NCBI GenBank assembly: GCA_031772625.1
Contig: CM062814.1
Location: forward strand, 822,438,757-822,502,756
DNA: 64,000 bases
Direction: 5' to 3'
DNA from: Pinus tabuliformis
Taxonomy: Eukaryota; Streptophyta; Pinopsida; Pinales; Pinaceae
Position 1 is the stretch's first letter, and each line of letters starts with the position of its first letter. The notes below the pieces were generated by a model. That model was given only the letters and a program-made list of their open reading frames with translations, did no database searches and was not told the origin of the DNA. Positions 44,109 to 54,286 of the stretch are shown here, one piece after another. Both the position numbers and the translations under genes were made by a program.

Positions 44109-44786
44109 TTATAATGTCCCACCCAATCTCTTAATCCATCCTCTAGACAGCAGCATGCCAAACTTAGGAGGGACATCTGCTACCACAATATCCATCATCA
44201 TACTCTTCATGGGCAGCTGAGTTAAGGTAATGGCTAGATCTTTGATCAATCCCAGACATTTCACCTTTCTTGAATCAAAAGAGAACAAATCATGATATGG
44301 TCTGGTGATGTCAAAGCCTAACTCTTCCATGAAAGCTTTAGGCATCAAATTGTAGCTGGCCCCTGTATCTAGCAGGCAGTTGTGGAGGATTTTGTCATGA
44401 ATGGTCAAGGAGACATAAAAAGACGGAGAATTATTATCAACAGGTTCAATCATGGGGCTAAGCACAATGGCAGGCTTGTCATCTTACAAATTGACCGAGT
44501 CAGTGGAGGTTTGTGTGATTTCCTACTCAAGGGCCTCAAGGATAGGCTTTCTAAATACTTCACTCTTCACCAACTCTATCAAGGGCACAGATATTTTCAA
44601 TTTCTGAACTTCTGACTCAAAGCTAAAAGAGGAAGGCAACTTATCAGAACCTCTTACCTCTTGAACTAGAGCTTTGAGGATGACTGGGTCAGCTGCTGGT
44701 CTTCTCCGTCTGATATTCAGTGACTCTGTTTGGACAGCAGCTCTTTGGGCAGGATTCTCTTTGACATTTTTTTCATTTGATCTCAA
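44109..44786 (-). pseudogene. G1 retroviral-type aspartic protease and gag-protease linker
   Basis: The protease frame (44109-44465) reads FYVSLTIHDKILHNCLLDTGASYNLMP, quoted by its active site LLDTGAS, then GLIKDLAITL and MDIVVADVPPKFGMLLSRGW. DTGA is the single-chain catalytic triad half; activity needs a dimer. Just upstream (44523-44786) the linker RRRPAADPVILKAL and LKISVPLIELVKSEVF is a familiar Tat gag-protease junction. A stop or shift separates the two frames near 44470-44520. Confidence 0.88.
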
Positions 44787-45029
44787 ATTATATCTTTGTT
44801 GTTCACCAGTCTGCAGAACAGCTCCTCTGTCCCACTCCTAACTGTCATGTTCCTGCAGCAATGATTCTTCATATGCAACCAATGTCAAAAAGGCAGCACT
44901 GCATTTATCTTCTATGCAATGAATTTCATCCTCATCTTCAAATTGCTCCTCCTCCATGACTACATTTTGGAAAGGAGTTTTAACCTTTTGTTCTTCATTT
45001 GTTTCTTTACCCCTCTGAATTATTTGTAA
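44787..45029 (-). other. G1 degenerate gag-protease spacer
   Basis: There is no clear frame between the gag frame end (45030) and the linker (44786). It is acidic on the - strand (EEEQFEDEDEIHCI words), as expected for the gag C-terminal spacer. Confidence 0.5.
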
Positions 45030-46408
45030 CTACTCATTTGCTCTTTTGAATGGATTTGGATTTCTTGGAGCAAATGTGTTCTGCTGCCTTGTTTTTCCTG
45101 AATTTTGCTCAACCTTTAGCTTAGAAATTTCAGCAGCCAATGACTCTATCATCTTAGTCATTTTATCTAATTTAGGCTCTGAAGATGATGTAGAGGAGGT
45201 AGAAGCCTGAGCTCTCTGCCTCCTTCTGTCAGCTTGACCTTTGAGCCTTTCTGTAGCCATGATATTAGACTCTACTTCTAGGGCTGCATCCTGCATGTCT
45301 GCCAGAGTAGCACATCTCCTTTCTCTCAACAATAGGCAAAAATCAGAGTCAAAAGCATTGGCATAAGTGAGTTTGGCAAAGGTGGGAGTAGGCTTTACTT
45401 CAGCTAGTATCTTACTATACATACGATTGAATCTTTTATTGAACTCAGGTAATGATTCCCCATTTTCCTCTTCAGGTTACCAAACTTAGTATGGTAATAC
45501 AGCAATTCTTTTTTATCTCCCCAGTGCTTCAAAAATGCTTCATCTAAGGCTTCAATATCAGCAATAGATCTAGGAGCTAGTTCTCTGAACCACTTTCTGG
45601 CCTCTCCATCAAGGCTCTGGACAAAAACTCTCATCCACACATCGTTTTCACTTATATCTAAGTTATCAGCATAACTATAAATTGCTTCAAGGTGTTCTTC
45701 TATTGTTACTCCCTCTGTGCCAGTGAACTTAGGCATATATTTTTGATATTTTCCCACGGGCATAGGATTCAAAGGAACAGGCAAGACCAAAGGTCCATAT
45801 CTAGCATCAACAATTCTTTCCATCTTCGTGGGTGCTTGCTGGCCTGCCATGACTGGGGTATGTGGAAGAACGTTGGCAGATTGAGCAGTATGAAACAATG
45901 AAATGGATGACAGAGACAAAGGGATGTTCTGGACTGTATGGGAAACTTTCTTTGGACTGAGATTCAAAGGGGAACTAGATTGATAAGGAGCTCTATTAAT
46001 CTCTGCAGGTGTTTGTTCACTAGCAGCACTAGGCTCTAAGTCTTCAAATTGTGTATTTTCAACTAAAAACTCCTCATGCAGAGACAAATAAGATTTCTTG
46101 GGCTTACCTGATCCTGATGCTCCTTTCTGTGATGTTTTCTTTGACTTGACAATCTTCTCAGGGTCAGGTACTGATTCAGTTGGTGATTTCTGAGGATTTC
46201 TTCGAGTATGTCTCACAAACTGAGCCAGAACTTCAATGTGGAGTCGCCAAAAGTTGGTCTTCCTCCAGTGGAGTCGCCAGATAGATGATTCCAACCAAAA
46301 ATGTGCCCAGACCTTGTCTATCATCAAAATCTGGAACTGTGTCATTCTCCCAGGGAAACTGAGCTTCAATCTCCTCTCCCCGGCAACGGCACCAATTGAT
46401 GTTATCAC
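45030..46408 (-). pseudogene. G1 Gag
   Basis: The first frame (45404-46408) has a basic, Ser/Pro-rich N-terminal region and then the Retrotrans_gag pattern: MPKFTGTEGVTIEEHLEAIYS, WMRVFVQSLDGEARKWFREL, LDEAFLKHWGDKKELLYYHTKF (shortened to anchors). A frameshift at about 45470 leads to 45030-45422: RMYSKILAEVKPTPTFAKLTY, a coiled region LDKMTKMIESLAAEISKLKVEQ and a stop after FKRANE. No CCHC knuckle is visible, which is common in this lineage. The start at 46408 lies within the primer-binding region's leader, so the true start may be further in. Confidence 0.88.
46378..46394 (-). promoter_or_regulatory. G1 primer-binding site (tRNA-Asp type)
   Basis: The - strand reads TGGTGCCGTTGCCGGGG, five bases inside the LTR end. 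It matches, with one difference, the TGGCGCCGTTGCCGGGG type assigned to tRNA-Asp in Athila/Tat elements. Confidence 0.75.
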
Positions 46409-48217
46409 CCCAAGAAACTCTCCTAGGTTGTATTTCAGAGATGCTCGGGAACATTACAAACTCAACAAAAATGTTGGAAGGTGGTGGATGAATGGAATGA
46501 ATGATGCATATTCAAGCCAGATAACCACTTCTACTATGCTTAACCCCAGACATGGGTGAACACCCCCAGACTACAAGGCTTTAGACCACCAATTACTCAC
46601 AGTTTAAGGAATAGGTGAACATGGAGAATACTGACCACACCAGCAGATGCACAAGACCATGTGATGGTCGGCTGCAACCAGTAGAAAGGTCTGTAAATCT
46701 ATTTCCTAATGCACAGACAGGATGACAACTCTCTGGCACCAAGAAAACAGAAACCTGCATACACCTTCAATAATACATACTAGATTCTAACACAGAGGTG
46801 GGATGACAGCCCTCTAATGCTAAACATCAAGAGCATATGAAAAATGCATAACAGGCACAGCCTGGAAAGAAGTGGAAAGTAAGCAATTAACAGCAAAAGA
46901 AGCTTGCATTAGCTGAAAATGAAGACCAGACGCTGCAGGTATCACAGTAGTTACAGTCTCCAGAAGTTGAACTTTACATCAAAACAATATCCATCAACCC
47001 TCATTACATCTTGTTTCTGGGTATATATGGAGGTTGATTACAAAAATATCTGCTATCCTATGCGTGGAGGGGTCATAATGGACCACCAACCACATTAACT
47101 GTTTGATATGGGTCTCTGATACAATCTGCTGCGTTCATGAACGAAATTTGACATTCTCTGGTACTTAGATGTACTCCTCGAGCAGGTGGAGTATTGTATG
47201 AATAAATTTCCATAACTGCTCGAGGTTGTACTTTCCTTCCTTGGCCATGTTGTCTCTTGAATGAGGTAGTTGAAGATTAACCGCGCATAGTGCTGGTGGG
47301 TAGCTGATCGCTGTTATCCTTCGTCCCTTGGAAGCATGGTATAGGCCAAACACACGAAAATTGCATAGAAAATGAACAAAGGGCTGGGAATAAATGTTAG
47401 CCGTTGGATGGAACTGACGGATGGCTGAGATCTCATGGCGGGAGGTGATGTGAAGACGCGGGGCAGAGTGACTATGAGCCGTCGGATCACATATATGGAC
47501 GGCGAAGATCAATCTATGGAGGATATCGGAAGATAGGGGAGCAGGGCGATCATGGGCCGTTGGATCTCGGGAGGGGAGATCCAACGATCGACGGGGGCGA
47601 AAGCTGCGGGGAATTTAATGGTCGGGAAAGTGGTTTTGGGCGGATGGTAGTAATTATCGCACCGCTTTTGGTGTGCGGCGGTATTCGTACAACAACCAGC
47701 GATCACAGTGGGAGGGCGACACGTGGCGGATGTGACAAGGTATAAACTACCGCGATCGCGAGTTAACGCGCGGGCAGGTTTCGGCGGCGGGAGGTGCGAC
47801 TGTCGTCCGATCGCAGCGGGGATGATCGAACGGCGGGGATTAATCGCACAACTTCATTGATTGATATGACAGAGAGGGCCTCGCCGGTAGCGTTTTTTCG
47901 TATGCGTGCGGTTACATGACCACAGTCTCATGGGTTTAACTTTGTGCCCAGGACCCGAGGGAAATATGATCTATACGGGGTTTATAAAGGATTATAGAGA
48001 AAAATAAAAATGACAGGGTTAAGGGAGAATAAGGAGAATGAAGGGGCAGCGAGGAATGGAGAGGTTTAGGAAGAAAACGGAGATAGCAGAGTGAAAGGAA
48101 GTAAGCGGGGAAATAGGGAGAGGCGACGATAACCACTGTAAACCATCTCTGAGCTAGTAACCAAGGACCAAGCTTATTCCTCCTCCTCGAAAACAGCAAC
48201 ATGTAGCAGAGCTAACA
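46400..48217 (-). repeat. 5' LTR of G1
   Basis: The 1818-bp partner of 38354-40207. The stem-loop is conserved at 47557-47587 with one end base pair lost (CCGTTGGATCTC / GAGATCCAACGA). The TATA-like CTTTATAAACCCC recurs near 47977-47989. Differences from the 3' LTR are scattered substitutions and short indels, so the insertion is not brand new. Confidence 0.92.
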
Positions 48218-48222
48218 GTAAG

Positions 48223-49104
48223 ACTGTCAAAGGGAAGATCTGTGAATGACTTCCAAGCAGACCATATAGAAGGATGTAATGTCCTTCCGAGAAATATGGC
48301 ATGAAAGCAGAATGACATGAAGCAAAGCCAGATGGAAAATCTGATAGATCACTTTCTAATGAGTTAAGGACATGACTAACTCATGGATAAAAGTGATGGA
48401 TGATCTGTGCCCTATATATAGAAGTTCCCAAAAGTTGAAGACTCCTTAAAGAAATTCATGACATCGAAGAAAGGAGCTCTTCATGCAGCTGATTGTTTTA
48501 GGATCTCCACATGAAGAGCTACTATAGGTCCCTGGTTAAGAGGGAGCCTGAGAAGAAGTTTCTTACTTGGAAGAAACTCAGAAATTCCTAAGCCGGAAGC
48601 TTAGGTACATTCCTCTGTGATAGGAATGAGTACATTCCTTTAATGGAATAAAACCTCCTGGTATAAAAAGAAGCAATAGACACATTGTTATGTTCTTCAC
48701 CTGGGAAGACAGAATGGAAGATTGTGTAATCATTTGGCATCCGATGCTCTTGTGGGATGAGATAGCGCATCCCATGAAAGATTAGTCGTGGAGAACCGAT
48801 ATTCTTTTGGGACTAGGGAGTCCAAGCAAAGAATAGTCCTTATGGAGCATATCCTTAGAGAACCCAGGTGGGGTATGTTCCGAGAGAGACAATGATGAGT
48901 ATGTCTACAAACCATTGGTCTCGCCAGCATTGTGCTCTGATCTTGTGGAGCGATAGAGCCATTAGTCAAGGCCTTGCTATATGACAATGCTGGTTGATAT
49001 GATGCTATACAAACGAGTTACAAATCCGAATTCTTCTTATGAGAATTTCTTCATATTGAGAATGACCAAGTACCATTATGAATACCTCCCTAGTTAAGAG
49101 GGAG
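48223..49104 (+). other. 3' internal region of element A with polypurine tract
   Basis: Continuation of A after G1. No protein motif was found. It ends CTCCCTAGTTAAGAGGGAG; AAGAGGGAG (49096-49104) is the polypurine tract. The preceding 90 bp are similar to the region next to D's LTR. Confidence 0.55.
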
Positions 49105-49782
49105 TGTTGAAAAGTGTAACTAGGTTTGGTCTTCATAATGACATGTAATTGTGATGATGTAATAAAAGGAAATAAAATTATTTTTGTAATCCTTGCTTCA
49201 TGGGTTTCATGAGCAAGTGATTTTATTGTAGATGGCTCCCATTGAGAGCCTTAGGATTTGTCAGTAAGAGTTAATGTCATGTATGAAGGTCTCTTCTTGA
49301 GAATATGTAAAAAGTATATGAGTCTATGTCTATGTGTAATAGCCCTCCAATGACAAGCACAGTCCTCCTCTTCATGTCAACTTCAAGTAAGAATAAAAAC
49401 ATATGTCGGCTCACAGCGAAAGGGACACATCTCTTCAATAGATCATGTTGGCTTATTATGGAGACAACCTACTATATATACCCAACTAGGATCTTCAAAT
49501 AAGTTCAGTTCAAAAACTCGGATACCTCTGCAATTTCAGTCGGTAATCACAGTGAACAAACTTCGCATTAGGACATAGAAATTCGGATCTGTCTCTGAGT
49601 TTTTCACATAATAATTACAATGAAAAGTTCAATGATTTCGGATGGATAACAAAATACAGGAGTTCGGATTGTCTGAAGTTTCTATGACAAACAAAAATGA
49701 GACCTTCGCAAATCTCCCTATGATCTCGAATGCATAGCAGCAGAATGGAGCTCGAATGTCTCTCTCTTTGAGGATTTGGAAG
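49105..49782 (+). repeat. 3' LTR of element A, left part
   Basis: TGTTGAAAAGTGTAACTAGG follows the polypurine tract. It is collinear with 30438-31103 until CTCTTTGAGGAT, where it joins gag sequence of copy F. Confidence 0.88.
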
Positions 49783-50172
49783 GTGTTTGTCCAGAGCATA
49801 CTGGGCAGGGTGACCCTTCCAGATTAGGAGGAAATGTGCGCAGCTCTTCGCGAAGAAGAGATCAGCAGGGTGACCAAAACAGGAAGCAACAAAAAGGGGA
49901 TCAGAATCAAGGAGGAGAAGGTGGATGCTGCCCTAACATCTGAGGGCAAGCAAGAAAAGCGGAAGAAGAAGGACCTCTCCAACGTTAAATGCTTCCACTG
50001 TGGGGAGCTGGGTCATTATGCAACCCAGTGTCTGAGGAAGAAGAGCAAGGGAGAGGCTTCCAAGACCAAAGCAACGCCAGCAAGGGCAGAAAAGGAAGTG
50101 GAGACAGACGATGTTTGTGCCATGAGTGCACACACACCACTTGAGCGAAAGTGGGGAGACATCGAGCTGTAG
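49783..50172 (+). pseudogene. Gag C-terminal half of copy F
   Basis: It opens within VESILG-equivalent codons at the junction and then reads ALREEEISRVTKTG, KRKKKDLSNVKCFHCGELGHYATQC (zinc knuckle CX2CX4HX4C anchors CFHC and GHYATQC). It ends VCAMSAHTPLERKWGDIEL-stop. The terminal WGDIEL-stop is the same as in the copy at 18195, although the two differ at many other positions. No protease follows. Confidence 0.88.
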
Positions 50173-50915
50173 TCAGGAGGACTACAAAAGATGAGGGGCA
50201 GGATCCTCGAGGTACCCAACCTCTTGGATTATACCTGGCTACGGGAGCCCCGAAGAGGAGTAGCAGGACTGGCGGATGTCGGTAGAGACAGATGAGGATG
50301 GAGCGGCAGAGAGAGCTACAATGCAGGATTCCTAGGACAGCGCGAGGCTAGCAAGCTGCAACAGTGCAAGAGGCACGGGAGTGTTGCACCAGTGCAGGAT
50401 GGCACAGAGAGGTGTGCAATGGTGCGAGATGCAGGGAGTTGTTGCAGCAGCGTAGAGGTCAGAGAGGGAGCACTTGTCAGTGACAGAGGGAGCTTCAGCA
50501 TCGAGAGTGTCTCTAGCCTAACGGAGATGTCAGAGTTGGGAGATCAGTTACTTACTTCTCAGTAACTGGGTTGCAGTGCAGCAGTTTTCAGTGGTAGTGC
50601 TATGGGCAACACGATGAAACATAATGAGAGGGGTTGCAGTGCAGATGCAGCAGTGACAATGGCAGGGCCATGGGCAGCAGTACAGATGCAGCAGTGGCAG
50701 GGCCATGGGCAGCAGTACAGATGCAGCAGTGGCAGGGCCATGGGCAGCAGTACAGATGCAGCAGTGCCAGTGGCAAGGCCATGGGTAATAGTACAAGATG
50801 CAGTAGTGCAGATGATGGGCAGCAAGCCCAGCATCAGCATAGGAACCAATGCCGGATGATCAGGGTGATACTCAGTGAGGAGTATTACTAGAGCACAGTC
50901 CTCGCTAAGAGGGAG
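50173..50915 (+). other. 3' non-coding region of copy F, with 35-bp repeats
   Basis: It is collinear with the 3' non-coding region of the complete gag-only element (GGGGCAGGATCC, GGTACCCAACCTCTTGG). At 50661-50815 a 35-bp unit (GGCAGGGCCATGGGC...) is present three times plus a diverged copy, against about one unit in the other element. The long open frames in this repeat are by-products. The end CTCGCTAAGAGGGAG is the polypurine tract. Confidence 0.75.
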
Positions 50916-52284
50916 GGTTGATTTGGGGTAGCATCGAATGTTCTCTAGCCACGAAAATTGGTGGAGAGGCTAAGGCACATGATATCTCCAATATCCAGAA
51001 AGGTTTTGGGCAAATTCTAAACAGTTTGGGAGATATTAAAATAATTAATATTTTTAATGGAGTCCCTAAGTCTAAACTTAGAGAAAATAAAATATTAATG
51101 TGAATTAATATAAAAATGTGTTAGAATGGTCCAAAAGGCATGGATCAATCCAAATCTAATCTTAGCCGTTGATTAGGGACTTAATCTCGGCTGTTGATTT
51201 GTCAACGAGAAAAGTATAAGAGGAGGCTTGAGGGTCACTTGGAGAACACACCAAGAGATCAAGATTTCGACTTTTTTGGGCTAGGTTTGCTGAGAAAGTT
51301 GAGAGAGTGATCTGGAGTTGCAGCTGATGGGCAATGAATACAAAAGCAGAGAGGCAGAGATAGTGCCGGGAGGATCAGCGTAGCAGCCGGGAAAGCTGAC
51401 GCAGACGGCAGAAGTCGGAACTGCCGGGAACAACCGAAACTGTCAGGAACTGCCGAAACAGTCGAGAAAGCTAACGCAGAGGGAAAAAGTTGAAACTACC
51501 GAGAATAGCTAGAACCGTCGGAACAATCGGGAAAGCTGACGCAGAGGGCAGAAGCCGGAACTGCCAAGAATAGTCGAAACTGTCGGGAACTACCGGAACA
51601 GCCGGGAAAGCTGATGCAAAGGGCAGAAGCCGGAACTGTCAGGAATAGCCAGAACTGCTGAAACTTCTGGGAAAGCTGACGCAGAGGGCAGAAGCCGAAA
51701 TTGTCAGGAACAACTGGAACTGTCGGGAACTACTGGAACTGTCGGGAAAGCTGACGCAGAGGGCAAAAGCTGGACCTGCTGGAACCGCTGGGAACTGCCG
51801 GAAATGCCGGGAAAGCTAATGCAGAGGGCAGAAGAGGCTGACGCAGTCCCTAGAGGCTGGCGCTGGGGTTTTTCGTAGGGCAGATTGGAGCTTAGGAGTT
51901 GCCGGAGTGTTTATCCGGGGTTTCAGCCGGAGCATCTGTCTCCGAAGGAGAGGTACTACTGCAGAGATTTTTCTCTGTTGGGTGAGCCGGATTTGGCACC
52001 TAGATTGTGTTCTGAAATTGCTTAATAAATCAAACCCTCAGATCGCTGCACCATTTTTCCCGCATTGGGTTTTTCCAGGGACATTAGTCTAAAAATAACG
52101 GTGTCATTTGTGTGCTTGTTTCTGTTTCCTTTAGTTGATGATCTGTAATGTGTTGAGCATGTACTTGTGTTTATTTTTAGTATTTACATGGTAAATAACT
52201 TGTTAATTAATCAAGACAAGTAGGAAGGAATAAATCAGAAAGTACACGGAGGGTTTCTAACTGTTAAACTTAGAAACTTCAACA
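50916..52284 (+). repeat. 3' LTR of copy F with expanded higher-order repeat
   Basis: It starts GGTTGATTTGGGGTAGCATCG (TG changed to GG) and ends ACTTAGAAACTTCAACA. It is longer (1369 bp) than the 1056-1113 bp LTRs of the complete copy because of a repeat array at 51389-51845. TATA-like AAAGTATAAGAGGAGG lies near 51212. Confidence 0.85.
51389..51845 (+). repeat. Higher-order tandem repeat (75 + 65 bp dimers, three copies)
   Basis: The word GAAAGCT followed by (G/A)A(C/T)GCA recurs at 51391, 51466, 51531, 51606, 51671, 51746 and 51811, i.e. spacings of 75, 65, 75, 65, 75, 65. The real unit is thus a 140-bp dimer. Each monomer is itself built of degenerate 10-12 bp words such as GGAACTGCCG and GGAACTGTCG; the 10-bp difference equals one such word. 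Confidence 0.88.
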
Positions 52285-52502
52285 GTTTTCCTCTCAAAGA
52301 GTGAAAGGTTTTGGCCCTGGATGATAGCCTACATTTCGTGTCTCTTGTCTATTTATGTTCATGCATTGGTTACTATTTTATAAAGAAGAACACTAATAAT
52401 CCGAGAAGAAGAAGATTCTAACCTAATGAAGTAAAAAGCATTCACAAGTAGTTACTAATCTAAGAGAAATCACCTAATGCTAATGCCCTAGATTTCTCAA
52501 CA
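52285..52502 (+). repeat. 3' LTR of element A, right part
   Basis: It resumes GTTTTCCTCTCAAAGAGTG (compare 31461) and ends GATTTCTCAACA, followed by the duplication AGTAC. It supplies the U5 end missing from A's 5' LTR. Confidence 0.85.
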
Positions 52503-52507
52503 AGTAC

Positions 52508-52658
52508 GACAGTTTATAGCTTTATGTCCAAACTTTCTACATGAATAACAAAATCCATGAAAGATGGATTGATACCTAGGAGAAAACCTTCTTTGTGGAA
52601 ATGTTTTCCAAGAGTTTTCTTGCATATCTTGACCTTTTGGTTCGGATGTGAGCATTAC
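52508..52658 (-). pseudogene. Gag segment with first zinc knuckle (element B)
   Basis: The - strand reads VMLTSEPKGQDMQENSW, RRFSPRYQSIFHGFCYSC and CRKFGHKAINCRT. CYSCRKFGHKAINC is an intact CX2CX4HX4C knuckle. It joins in frame to the gag tail at 30437, across element A. Gag upstream of 52658 is absent. Confidence 0.85.
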
Positions 52659-54286
52659 TTAATCTTCAGTTATTATAATTATTTAGTAAACGCAGTAAAC
52701 AACAATGCAAAAGATAGAAACAATAGGCACAATATTTTTAGGTGGAAAACCCCCTCCGGGTCGAAAACCACCGAACGTTTTTCTAATAAGTTCTTTAATC
52801 TCCAACCCCAACTAAAAGCTACAACTTCCTAGAACTCTAGAAAATCATTCTTCTCCAGCTCCCACTGGAAGGACGCCCCAACGCCCTGGTTTTATCAGCA
52901 GTCAACTGAAAGGATGCCCCAACACCAAAGTAAGCCACAACTCACCCTAGCACCTGAAGGATTTACAGGCCCCAACATGAAGGTGACTTCATTCACCTGC
53001 TTAGCACCACCCTACCACCTTATAAAAATAAAAATGTGGACTCCCGTACCAGGGACAATGATCCACTTACAATGATAACAATGATTTGTTTGATTAATCA
53101 ACAATTCTAGAATCAACTACCCTTGACTCAACAAACCTAGAACCCTTGACTCAATTGCAATACAAACCCTTATTCCAAAACAATTTGCCTTCTTCAACTC
53201 TAGGCAACAAAACAGACTCTTTACAAAATTTTGGCTCCCGAATTAGGGACCATGACCCAATTACAATGATGTACAATAATTGACTCAAATGATGAACATG
53301 ACTTGAGGACAATTCTTTACAATCCAATGGGATATTGTTGTAATACTTTTGTTCAACTTCACCACTTGTGCTTCTAACTCCATAGGTTCACTGCTTATTT
53401 CTTGTGCTTATGCTGCTCTTTGTGATTACAATTGAATTGTCGTAGATGCTCTTACTGCTGAAGGATGTTTGCACCTGCAATTTAAAAGTATACCCAATGC
53501 GAATCCCAATACCCAAAAGAAAATGAAAATAACCCTTTAACAAAAAATTACTTACATTTGCCTGCAAAAGAGGGTTAATGCAGCAATAATAAAGTTGACT
53601 ATGATGATATTGCAACAACTATAAAACATACCTGTGATCTTTTGCATGTGATCTTATCCAAACCCTGCTGCCTTGAATTATGATGCTAACAACAAAGTGT
53701 GCTTATTACTGGTAGCTGCCTTAGAGCACTGATCCTAATACAAGACCATCCCAAAGTATCCCTAAAAACTACAGCCCTAACCAAAACTATGATTAAGACC
53801 TAACCAGACCTAGGATCAACCTCATATAAACTTAAGAAATGATCCTAAAGACTATGCAATAAACCTAAAGCGAGACATTTATACAACAGGTTCTGAAGTA
53901 GAAGGTACACTAAGATACTAGACTAAAGAGATTGAGAACACAGGTCCGAATTTTCAAGAAACACAGGTGCAAATAGCTATACGCAGATCTGAATTTTAAT
54001 CAATTTCAAAGTGTAGATGTCAAGAGAGATAGCTTTAATGTTGGCTGCAGAAATTATACGTTTCAAGCCCTAACCATAGAGATTCATGGCCCTGTAATAG
54101 TGTGTCAACTAATGAAGTTGCAAACTGTGATGCTCAGCAGTTTGTAGCAAGGTTATCTCTGTTTGAAATACCAAGAATAGACTTCCAACAGACCCCTGCA
54201 ATTAATCAATAACCCTTACAAATCTTAGCTACCTCTGAAGCAATGAATCTTCAATTTGTTGGAACACAAAACAAATCCCAAACAGT
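52659..54286 (-). repeat. Unclassified LTR-like segment between B's gag and its 5' LTR
   Basis: On the - strand GGTTTTCGACCCGGAGGGGGTTTTCC near 52745-52775 is typical of an LTR R/U5 segment, and CTATTTTTATTTTTATAAGG-like DNA at 53015-53035 contains a TATA-like word. Two diverged copies of a CTCCCG.A..AGGGAC.ATGA.CCA block occur near 53043 and 53227. There is no CDS. It replaces most of B's gag and primer-binding site. Its own ends are uncertain. Confidence 0.35.

Larger units (their letters stand above)
38354..48217 (-). mobile_element. Full-length Tat-lineage Gypsy retrotransposon G1
   Basis: The 9864-bp element has LTRs 38354-40207 and 46400-48217 and a perfect 5-bp TSD GTAAG (38349-38353, 48218-48222). 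On the - strand the order is gag, protease, RNase H-like domain, RT, RNase H, integrase. The primer-binding site is of the tRNA-Asp kind used by Tat/Athila elements. Its reading frames carry only a few frameshifts and stops, so it is one of the younger insertions in the window. It is inserted in element A. Confidence 0.92.
49783..52284 (+). mobile_element. Copy F of the gag-only element, 5' truncated
   Basis: It begins inside gag, keeps the gag end, the ~740-bp 3' non-coding region, the polypurine tract and a full 3' LTR. It sits inside A's 3' LTR. Its right edge meets LTR sequence corresponding to 31461, its left edge to 31103, so about 357 bp of A's LTR and the 5' half of F are missing together. 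Confidence 0.82.
30438..52502 (+). mobile_element. Element A: gene-capturing non-autonomous LTR retroelement with nested insertions
   Basis: The element starts TGTTGAAAAGTG and ends TTTCTCAACA. It is flanked by AGTAT (30433-30437) and AGTAC (52503-52507). Joining the flanks restores B's gag in frame (NCRT-YGWNGSN). LTRs are at 30438-31511 and 49105-52502 (interrupted). After removal of G1, F and a solo LTR, about 9.4 kb remain. The interior holds fragments of at least five host genes (32437-35005), a long untranslated tail, a gag zinc-knuckle relic and a 3' region, but no pol. All captured pieces lie in A's sense strand. The element must have moved with enzymes supplied in trans. Confidence 0.82.

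Noticed and set aside
50548-50891. Several 80-96 codon repetitive frames on both strands
   Set aside because: They are by-products of the 35-bp tandem repeat, and all frames stay open because the unit has no stop codons.
51389-51845. CRISPR-like regular spacing
   Set aside because: Units are repeats of repeats with no unique spacers, inside a plant LTR, so it is a higher-order tandem array.
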